45,484 bases of DNA from B46-G9 sp964548365 (lineage in GTDB: Bacteria; Desulfobacterota; DSM-4660; Desulfatiglandales; Desulfatiglandaceae): the NCBI GenBank assembly GCA_964548365.1, contig CAZJRD010000021.1, positions 1-45,484 of the forward strand, written 5' to 3'. The position numbers and the translations under genes are program-made. The number at the start of each line of letters is the position of its first letter. Position 1 is the first letter of the stretch. A model generated the notes under the pieces. The model was not told the origin of the DNA. It worked only from the letters and a program-made list of their open reading frames with translations, and ran no database searches. This document shows positions 39,797 to 45,484 of the stretch, piece after piece.

Positions 39797-39982
39797 AGCC
39801 AGTTTCAAAACGCCCCCTTTTGTTTGATCTCTGCTGCAAACGAAAATTGTAATCCTCGAAATATCGAACATATTCCTGTGGTTAATCCCGCCATGGCGGG
39901 ATCGCCTTTCCCCACTCAAAGTCCGGGATCTTCGACTTGACCTCGAATCCCGCTGGAAGCGGGAAATATTCTGAAACTGGCT
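39797..39982. mobile_element. MITE-like palindromic element with 11-bp terminal inverted repeats
   Basis: AGCCAGTTTCA (39797-39807) and TGAAACTGGCT (39972-39982) are perfect inverted repeats enclosing 164 bases of non-coding sequence. Inside lie structured repeat copy B, the perfect 16-base palindrome TCCCGCCATGGCGGGA (39886-39901) and the hairpin CCCGC-N5-GCGGG (39949-39963). No transposase is present and no target duplication is clear. A related TTTGAAACTGACTC sequence lies at 31393-31406. Confidence 0.5.
39854..39885. repeat. Structured intergenic repeat, copy B
   Basis: Similar to 6731-6763 and in the same orientation on the plus strand. The inner stem is AATAT (39860-39864) and ATATT (39870-39874), against AATAC/GTATT in copy A. 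The flanks CCTCGA and TTCCTGTGGTTAA are identical in both copies. Confidence 0.65.
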
Positions 39983-40044
39983 TGACCAAAAAAAATATAT
40001 TAGACAGGATGTGCAAGATTTACAAGATTATTTGTCCCGGCCGC

Positions 40045-40755
40045 TCATTGCCCGAGATATGCCTGCTTGAGTTTTGGATCGGTCAGCATCTCCGCGGCCT
40101 CCCCCTCATAAACGCAAGCCCCTGTCTCCAGGACGTATGCTCGCCGGGAAATTTCCAGGGAAGCGATGGCGTTCTGTTCCACCAGGAGAATGGAAAGCCC
40201 GTTTTCCTGGTTCAGGTGATGCAGCTGATCAAAGACCTGATCCACCAGCTTGGGCATCAGGCCCATGGACACTTCGTCCACCAGGAGGAGTTCCGGATCT
40301 GAAATAAGGCCACGCGCGATAGCCAGTTGCTGCTGCTCACCGCCCGAGAGAGTTGCTGCCGGTTGGGTGTTTCTCTTCTCAAGTATGGGGAAGAATGTGT
40401 ACAGCCACGCGATTCGGTCTTTAAGAGGGATCTTCTTTCGAAGCCGGTATGCTCCGACAAGTAGGTTTTCCATGACGGTGAGACGGGAAAAAAGCCTCGC
40501 TCTTTCGGGCACGATTCTGATCCCGGCACCGGCACGTTTATAGGCCGGCTGGGTTGTAATATCATCGCCCTTGAACAGGATGCTCCCCCGTTTGAGAGGA
40601 ACAAGCCCCATGATACTGTTCAAAATGGAAGTCTTTCCGGCTCCGTTGGCGCCGATAATGGAGACCAGTTCTCCTTTTTCGACCTTGAAGCTCACCCCGC
40701 TCACCGCCTGGATATCTCCGTAGGCTATTTTGATATTGTTGGCTTCAAGCAGCAC
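40045..40755 (-). CDS. livF: Branched-chain amino acid-type ABC ATPase LivF
   Basis: One of two ATPases of the LIV-type importer. With the GTG start at 40755 the protein is 236 aa, the usual LivF length, and AAGGA lies about ten bases upstream; longer frames to 40869 would overlap livG by over 100 bases. Walker A is GANGAGKT (35-42), the signature is LSGGEQQQLAIARGL, and Walker B is LLLVDEVSMGLMPKLV. The segment AGIRIVPERARLFSRLTVMENL is LivF-like. It overlaps the livG stop by 11 bases, in keeping with translational coupling. Confidence 0.92.
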   Translation of the reverse strand: MLLEANNIKIAYGDIQAVSGVSFKVEKGELVSIIGANGAGKTSILNSIMGLVPLKRGSILFKGDDITTQPAYKRAGAGIRIVPERARLFSRLTVMENLLVGAYRLRKKIPLKDRIAWLYTFFPILEKRNTQPAATLSGGEQQQLAIARGLISDPELLLVDEVSMGLMPKLVDQVFDQLHHLNQENGLSILLVEQNAIASLEISRRAYVLETGACVYEGEAAEMLTDPKLKQAYLGQ

Positions 40756-41512
40756 TTGTTTTTCCTTTTCGTCCGAGATACGCTTCGATGACCTTTTCAT
40801 TCTCCTGGATTGAGCCGGGATCACCTTCTGCAATGGTCTTTCCATGATCAAGGACGACAATCCGGTCACACAGGCTCATTGCAACCCGCATGTTGTGTTC
40901 TATCAAGAGGATTGTGACACCGCTCTCGCAGATATTCCTGATCAAGGCTTCCAGGTTCATTATTTCTTCGTGGCGCAGTCCCGAAAAGGATTCATCCAGC
41001 AGCAGGAGTTTCTTCCCGACAATGAGCGCGCGGGCGATTTCAAGGCGCCTGAGGTTTCCAAGAGGCAGAAGCCTCGCCTTTCTGTCCGCCAATTTCGCAA
41101 GGCCAACTCTTTCAAGCACACTCATTGCTTCTCTACGTTCACTCTTGGTTTTCCACCCGCGCCATATCCCCAAAAACGAACCGTACCTTGAAATGCCCCT
41201 GGCCACCAGCACGTTTTCCAAAACGCTTAGACTTCCAAATGGCTTGACAATTTGAAAGGTACGCCCAACGCCTCCCATGGCCACCTGGCAAGGCGGTAAT
41301 CCATCGGTGCGCGTTCCTCCAAACCGGATAGTGCCTTCCGTCGGCTTGTACGTGCCCGATATGAGATTAAAACAGACTGTTTTTCCTGCACCGTTCGGCC
41401 CCAGAAGGCCGAGGATTTCCCCGGGATAAATCTTCATATTGACCTTGTCGACCGCCTTCAGGCCGCCAAAATGCTTTGAAAGATCTTTTGTTTCCAGAAG
41501 CGGCTGCGTCAT
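40745..41512 (-). CDS. livG: Branched-chain amino acid-type ABC ATPase LivG
   Basis: Second ATPase of the importer, 255 aa. Walker A is GPNGAGKT (38-45), and GGVGRTFQIVKPFGSLSVLENVLVA is the LivG Q-loop region. The signature LPLGNLRRLEIARAL departs from the usual LSYGxQRRLEIARAL, and Walker B reads LLLDESFSGL with Ser in place of the usual Pro after DE. The catalytic Glu remains. The C-terminus ALxxCDRIVVLDHGKTIAEG is typical. The ATG overlaps the livM stop (ATGA). Confidence 0.93.
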   Translation of the reverse strand: MTQPLLETKDLSKHFGGLKAVDKVNMKIYPGEILGLLGPNGAGKTVCFNLISGTYKPTEGTIRFGGTRTDGLPPCQVAMGGVGRTFQIVKPFGSLSVLENVLVARGISRYGSFLGIWRGWKTKSERREAMSVLERVGLAKLADRKARLLPLGNLRRLEIARALIVGKKLLLLDESFSGLRHEEIMNLEALIRNICESGVTILLIEHNMRVAMSLCDRIVVLDHGKTIAEGDPGSIQENEKVIEAYLGRKGKTSAA

Positions 41513-42393
41513 GCCTTTCCTCCCAACAGCCGAAAAGAAAACACTTTTCGAGCCACACTGCCCTCACCAAGAAGGCCTCCCGGCTGAAAACGAATCATCA
41601 GAAGAAGGATCACCGTGTAAAGCAGCATCCTGTAGTTCGCCAGAGGACGAAAGAGTTCGGGGAGGATGCACAACAAGAGGGCACCCAGAACGGGCCCCCA
41701 GATCGTCCCCATTCCGCCCAACACTACCATGCCCAGAAAGGTGATTGACAGGGGAAAGGAAAAATCGGTTGCGCTGATAAACCGCATATAATGGGCATAG
41801 AGTGCGCCTCCAAGCCCTGCCATCACAGTACCCAACACAAAGGCCAGGAGCTTGAATCGTACAGGGGAGATTCCCATACTGGATGCAGCCTCCTCTTCTT
41901 CACGCAACGCAAAACATGCAAGCCCTCCCCAGCTTCTTGTAAACCACCAGCATACGATCAATACCAGCGCCAGGAAAACAAGGCAGAGGATGAAAAAGGC
42001 TGTTCCCCGCATCTTCATTCCGAAAAAGAAGACCCTCGGGATGCCCCCGATACCCAGGGCCCCGCCAAAAAAAGGAATGTAGAGGAATACCGCCTCCACG
42101 ATGAAGTTTATACCGATAGTTGTTATGGCCAGAAAATCGTCTTTTACCCTGAGGCTCGGGAGGCCGAGCAAGAGGCCGATGAGTCCGCTCACGAGGATCA
42201 CAAGGGGCAGTGCTGTCCAGAAAGAGAGTCCCGCCTTGGTGGTCAGAATGGCGGAGGCATAGGCCCCGATGCTGAAAAAAGCAGCATGACCAAGGGATAT
42301 CTGCCCGGCAAAACCCACGATGACATTGAGGCCGCAGACGACAATGGCATAAATTGCTATGAAAGTAGCGACTGTAATTAGATATGAACTCAA
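41509..42393 (-). CDS. livM: Branched-chain amino acid-type ABC permease LivM
   Basis: A 294-aa membrane permease with about eight to nine helices. The conserved start GLNVIVGFAGQISLGHAAFFSIGAY is diagnostic for LivM, followed by GLPSLRVKDDFLAITTIGINF and, near the end, FLGMVVLGGMGTIWGPVLGALLL, the ATPase-contact region. The start codon is TTG with GGAG eight bases upstream. It lies 22 bases after livH and overlaps livG by four bases. Confidence 0.94.
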   Translation of the reverse strand: MSSYLITVATFIAIYAIVVCGLNVIVGFAGQISLGHAAFFSIGAYASAILTTKAGLSFWTALPLVILVSGLIGLLLGLPSLRVKDDFLAITTIGINFIVEAVFLYIPFFGGALGIGGIPRVFFFGMKMRGTAFFILCLVFLALVLIVCWWFTRSWGGLACFALREEEEAASSMGISPVRFKLLAFVLGTVMAGLGGALYAHYMRFISATDFSFPLSITFLGMVVLGGMGTIWGPVLGALLLCILPELFRPLANYRMLLYTVILLLMIRFQPGGLLGEGSVARKVFSFRLLGGKA

Positions 42394-42415
42394 ATCCCAA
42401 TCTCCGTAGCCAAAA

Positions 42416-43279
42416 CTATTTTGATCCCATCAACCCCTCGGGGCGCCACATGAGGATCGCTATCATCGCAATGAAAGCCAGGGCGTCTCTCGGCAAAGGG
42501 ATATTAGCATATCCGATCAGCAGTGTTTCGGCCACGCCGAGCAGAAGTGAAGCAATGACCGCCCCGGGCACGGACCCCATTCCGCCCACAACAATGAGCG
42601 CCAGGGTTTTATATGCCGGAACGGCGCCCATGGTCGGATACACCTCGTTATAGTAGATACCGACAAGAATGCCCGCGATGGCGGCAATTGCCGACCCGAT
42701 GATAAAGGTGATACTCATGATCCAGTGGCTGTTGATTCCCATGGCGTCGGCAATGGGAATATCCTGGGATGTTGCGCGCATGGCAAGCCCCAGCTCCGTC
42801 TTTGTGGTAAGGTACCACAAAAAGAGCAGAACCGCCGCGGTGATGCAGTAGACGGCCATGAGGGTCTCAGAAATAGTGATCCCTCCAAGGTGAACCACAG
42901 GGAAGGGGAGCCTGGCCGGAAAGGTCAGGATATAGGGCCCAGCCACCAGCCTACACAGCTCCTCTATTGCCAGCATGGCGGCAATACTCCCGATGAGCGG
43001 CACATAGGGAGGGTATTTGAGCAGGGGAAAGTAGATGAAACGTTCAATCACTATGCCCAGGAAGGCACAGAAACCCATTGCGCTGAGAAACGCCAGAAAC
43101 AGGCTGCCGGTGAGATGCAGGACAAGGAGTCCGATATAGGCGCCCACGGTGTAGACGGCAGCGTGGGCCACATGGAGAATACGCATGACCCCGTAAACAA
43201 GTGCCAGCCCCAGGGTGATAAGGGCATAAATGGAACCCATGGCAATGCCGTTCAGGAACTGCTCTATGAAAAGTTGCAT
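42416..43279 (-). CDS. livH: Branched-chain amino acid-type ABC permease LivH
   Basis: A 287-aa membrane permease, partner of LivM. Landmarks are the start FLNGIAMGSIYALITLGLALVYGVMRILHVAHAAVYTVGAY, MRATSQDIPIADAMGIN and the end VVGGMGSVPGAVIASLLLGVAETL, followed by MIAILMWRPEGLMG. The ATG has only a weak ribosome-binding site, so expression may depend on coupling to the cyclodeaminase gene, which ends 22 bases upstream on the same strand. Confidence 0.94.
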   Translation of the reverse strand: MQLFIEQFLNGIAMGSIYALITLGLALVYGVMRILHVAHAAVYTVGAYIGLLVLHLTGSLFLAFLSAMGFCAFLGIVIERFIYFPLLKYPPYVPLIGSIAAMLAIEELCRLVAGPYILTFPARLPFPVVHLGGITISETLMAVYCITAAVLLFLWYLTTKTELGLAMRATSQDIPIADAMGINSHWIMSITFIIGSAIAAIAGILVGIYYNEVYPTMGAVPAYKTLALIVVGGMGSVPGAVIASLLLGVAETLLIGYANIPLPRDALAFIAMIAILMWRPEGLMGSK

Positions 43280-43301
43280 AATGAATTAACCGCTGGAGAT
43301 T

Positions 43302-43928
43302 TCAGTTTTTTCCAGACCCCACGCGCGCGAGAATATCTTTTTCCATTTGAACGACAAGCGGCTCCATTTCCTGCACCCGGGCGGACATTCTTGAAACATA
43401 GTCCCGGTCTTTTATGGAATCCAGATTGATTCGAACATTATGAAGTGCACCGAGAGCGCCTGTTCTGGCCATCATAATGCCCACCAGGCCGTCTGTCAAA
43501 GCATTGGGATTTCCCTTTTTCACCACGGATTGTGCGAGGGGAAGGAGGGCCAGGATATCTTCCGCCACTGCCAGGGGAACTTCCGCCGCCACCTTGAGCG
43601 CATCCTGGATGGCCCGGGACCTGGCCTCCCTTTCAGATTCAGTGCCTTTGGACATACGGAAGGCTTCCATCACCTTTGTATAAGCAGCGGAATCACGGTC
43701 TATGGACTTGGTAAATGCTTCCCGGTACCGGGATGCCTCACGGGAAATGGATTCCATTTCTTCCGCCACGTCCTCGAATCCCTTCCTGCCGATGGTCAGA
43801 TTCGCCACCATTTCTACCAGTCCCGCGGCAGTCGCGGCTGCCAGCGCCGATACACTTCCACCTCCAGGGACTGGTTTCTTGGAAGCGGTTTCATCCAAAA
43901 ACTCTCTGACTTTCATGTCGCTCAGCAA
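43302..43928 (-). CDS. Formimidoyltetrahydrofolate cyclodeaminase family protein
   Basis: A 208-aa helical protein of the FTCD C-terminal/FchA family, which converts 5-formimino-tetrahydrofolate to 5,10-methenyl-tetrahydrofolate and ammonia. The family motif KPVPGGGSVSALAAATAAGLVEMVANL (18-44) is intact. It is a free-standing cyclodeaminase, without the formiminotransferase domain. The TTG at 43928 has GGAGG nine bases upstream and overlaps the hutI stop by seven bases; an ATG at 43916 is the alternative. With hutI it belongs to the histidine route via formiminoglutamate. Confidence 0.9.
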   Translation of the reverse strand: MLSDMKVREFLDETASKKPVPGGGSVSALAAATAAGLVEMVANLTIGRKGFEDVAEEMESISREASRYREAFTKSIDRDSAAYTKVMEAFRMSKGTESEREARSRAIQDALKVAAEVPLAVAEDILALLPLAQSVVKKGNPNALTDGLVGIMMARTGALGALHNVRINLDSIKDRDYVSRMSARVQEMEPLVVQMEKDILARVGSGKN

Positions 43929-45196
43929 CTCAATTTTCCTCCGTTCGTTTTGTCATACACAAGATTTCCGCCCTTTATGACTTTTTCCACCGTATTCACG
44001 CCGATGTGGTACGGGATAAAGCGGTATGAGGGGAATTCAAGGATAACCGCGTCACCTTTTTTCCCCACGTCGATACTCCCGATACTCTTTGCTTTGTCCA
44101 GTGCGCCCGCTCCATTGATGGTCAACGCCGTGACCGCCTCCTCGACGCTCAGGTTCATGTAGAGGGCAGCCAGGGCAAAGAGCAGGGGGATGGATTCTGA
44201 GAAGCAACTTCCGGGGTTCAGGTCCGTGGCCAGGGCCACTGCGCAATTGTTATCAATCATAGCGCGCGCCCTGGCGTAAGGTTCTTTGAGGCTGAAGGCC
44301 GTCAGGGGAAGCAGGGTGGCAACCACTCCCTCATGGGCAAGGTCCTTTATCCCCTGGTCGGAGGCCTGGAGGAGGTGATCCGCGGAGACAGCACCCAGTT
44401 CCGCAGCCAGTTCCGCACCGCCAAGCTGGACAATTTCATCGGCGTGAAGAGTGAGCTTCAACCCCAGTTCCCGTGCCCTCGTCAGAAGTCGGCGGGACTG
44501 CTTGACTGAAAACACATCTTTTTCGCAAAAGATGTCGCAGAATTCAGCCAGTCCTCTTTCCGACACTTCCGGTAGTACCGTATCTCCGACGAAATCCAGG
44601 AACTCCTCCGTCTTGCCCTTGTATTCCGTCGGCACGGCATGGGCACCAAGGAACGTGCGCACGACATCTACCGGGTGGGTCCGGTCCAGTTCTCCCATGG
44701 CCTCCAGTTGCCGTATTTCGGTGTCACGATCCAGACCGTACCCGCTTTTTCCTTCCACCGTGGTCACGCCGAATGAGAGCATGGAATCCAGCCTTTTTTT
44801 CCCCGATTCCATGAGCTCTTCCCGGGAGGCCTTCCTTGTATCCGAAACAGTGCTCACGATGCCCCCTCCACGGACCATGATTTCCATGTAGCTCATCCCG
44901 TTCAGGCGCCAGGCAAATTCATCGGCCCGATACCCGCCGAACACGAAGTGCGTATGGGAATCTACAAACCCGGGAAGGACCGCCTTTCCATCGGCGTCGA
45001 TAATGTCGAACTTTTCCGGGGCAGGGCGCCCGGGAAGATCGGAGGTCTTGCCGACAAAAGAGATCTGTCCTCCTTCAATAACCACACAACCATCATGGAT
45101 TGTGTAAAGGTCAGCCATTTCCGGACCCTTCTTGGCCCGAAAACCGCTGCAGGTCACCAGATCTGAAGCATTCTTTATGACAATATTCCCGTTCAT
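43922..45196 (-). CDS. hutI: Imidazolonepropionase
   Basis: Third step of histidine degradation: hydrolysis of 4-imidazolone-5-propanoate to N-formimino-L-glutamate. The 424-aa amidohydrolase has the metal pair His81/His83 in DSHTHFVFGGYR, Arg90 nearby, then GKSGYGLD, AHAVPTEYKG, His251 in LTLHADEI, His274 in SADHL and Asp325 in ATDLNPGS. All are standard for HutI. The ATG at 45196 has a weak AAAGGG upstream. No hutH, hutU or formiminotransferase is seen; they may lie beyond the right edge or elsewhere. Confidence 0.96.
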   Translation of the reverse strand: MNGNIVIKNASDLVTCSGFRAKKGPEMADLYTIHDGCVVIEGGQISFVGKTSDLPGRPAPEKFDIIDADGKAVLPGFVDSHTHFVFGGYRADEFAWRLNGMSYMEIMVRGGGIVSTVSDTRKASREELMESGKKRLDSMLSFGVTTVEGKSGYGLDRDTEIRQLEAMGELDRTHPVDVVRTFLGAHAVPTEYKGKTEEFLDFVGDTVLPEVSERGLAEFCDIFCEKDVFSVKQSRRLLTRARELGLKLTLHADEIVQLGGAELAAELGAVSADHLLQASDQGIKDLAHEGVVATLLPLTAFSLKEPYARARAMIDNNCAVALATDLNPGSCFSESIPLLFALAALYMNLSVEEAVTALTINGAGALDKAKSIGSIDVGKKGDAVILEFPSYRFIPYHIGVNTVEKVIKGGNLVYDKTNGGKLSC

Positions 45197-45282
45197 CGGT
45201 TCAACCCTTTCTGTCTCACCAACTTACATTCGCTATATCCTATTTAAGGCACGCCGGTCGATTGGGAAAATAGGTGCATGAT

Positions 45283-45484
45283 GGGATACCTCTTTTTCGA
45301 TTACGAGCCTCCCGGACTGGTATTTTTTGTGACTTATCCACGTCCCGCCTATAGAGATCTATAGGCGGGGCTCCGCATTCCAGTTCTCAGGAAAAAGCGC
45401 CCTGAGGACCTGGCTGCGGCTTCCCCCACAGATAAGTCACAAAAATACGAAGCCCTCCCGCTGGTAACGAAAAAGAGGTATCCC
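45283..45484. repeat. 202-bp inverted-repeat element at the window edge
   Basis: The outer arms GGGATACCTCTTTTTCG (45283-45299) and CGAAAAAGAGGTATCCC (45468-45484) are perfect 17-bp inverted repeats. The inner arms TTTTTGTGACTTATC (45324-45338) and GATAAGTCACAAAAA (45431-45445) add 15 bp. Between each pair is a segment of about 20 bases. The centre holds a 12-bp stem hairpin, CCCGCCTATAGA-GA-TCTATAGGCGGG (45344-45369). No gene is present. The element ends at the last base of the window. Confidence 0.8.

Larger units (their letters stand above)
39754..40044. other. Repeat-filled gap between the binding protein and livF
   Basis: 291 bases without a gene inside the transport operon. It holds the TIR-bounded element (39797-39982), structured repeat copy B (39854-39885) and a partial TTAGACAGGATGT unit at 39999. 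No promoter can be read with confidence, though one for the binding-protein gene is likely here. Confidence 0.6.

Noticed and set aside
1..45484. CRISPR array, prophage, restriction or toxin-antitoxin system
   Set aside because: No regularly spaced repeats, phage structural genes, integrases, methylases or toxin-antitoxin pairs were seen on either strand.

Overview
This window (45,484 bp, roughly half G+C) looks like chromosomal DNA of an anaerobic member of the Desulfobacterota (the former Deltaproteobacteria; sulfate-reducing or syntrophic relatives). The basis is gene content: a class III PHA synthase locus, a 2-hydroxyacyl-CoA dehydratase-like protein, a selenocysteine tRNA, a siroheme-branch enzyme beside hemA, PflX-type and other radical SAM proteins, and short dispersed intergenic repeats. 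The assignment is inference; no rRNA or phylogenetic marker is present. There is no prophage, transposase, integrase or CRISPR array.

Layout, left to right. (1) 1-1,665: one unrecognised protein and tRNA-Arg(UCU). (2) 1,867-6,525: a four-gene operon of acetate/propionate kinase, phosphate acyltransferase, a DUF3141 alpha/beta hydrolase related to PHA synthases, and a truncated fabI. (3) 6,874-16,243: a full polyhydroxyalkanoate (PHA) locus. Rightward are phaE, phaC, a double-GAF protein and phaJ. Leftward are three tandem phasin-like genes, a second PHA-synthase-like protein and a coiled-coil granule protein. A PhaR-type regulator is divergent from these, and a PhaZ-like depolymerase closes the locus. 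(4) 16,682-18,530: glnK-amtB behind a near-perfect sigma-54 promoter. (5) 18,731-25,075: a eukaryote-like bifunctional 6-phosphofructo-2-kinase/fructose-2,6-bisphosphatase, a BI-1 membrane protein, an operon of PflX-like radical SAM, PPP phosphatase and HgdB-like protein, then class I fructose-1,6-bisphosphatase and a stand-alone receiver. A 63-bp repeat lies, in the same orientation relative to the gene, ahead of the BI-1 and receiver genes.

(6) 25,180-31,369: AI-2E family permease, FGGY kinase, a dCache-PAS sensor broken by two opposite frameshifts and lacking an output domain, tRNA-Sec, asd and a DUF2914 protein. (7) 31,633-38,524: radical SAM protein, sirC-ccsA/hemX-hemA (tetrapyrrole and cytochrome c assembly), moaE-like, moaC, an SH3 membrane protein and a CinA homologue with an altered C-terminal active site. 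(8) 38,602-45,196: a leftward operon of hutI, cyclodeaminase, livH, livM, livG, livF and a periplasmic binding protein, ending at a clear terminator. (9) 45,283-45,484: a 202-bp inverted-repeat element that ends exactly at the window edge.

Functionally, two themes stand out. One is carbon storage: acyl-phosphate/acyl-CoA interconversion sits beside PHA synthesis, granule coating, regulation and degradation. The other is carbon-flux control: a PFKFB-like enzyme lies about 4 kb from fructose-1,6-bisphosphatase. Best candidates for something undescribed are the PFKFB/Fbp pair, the kinase-acyltransferase-DUF3141 module next to the PHA locus, and the tandem phasin array with a possible PhaR operator.
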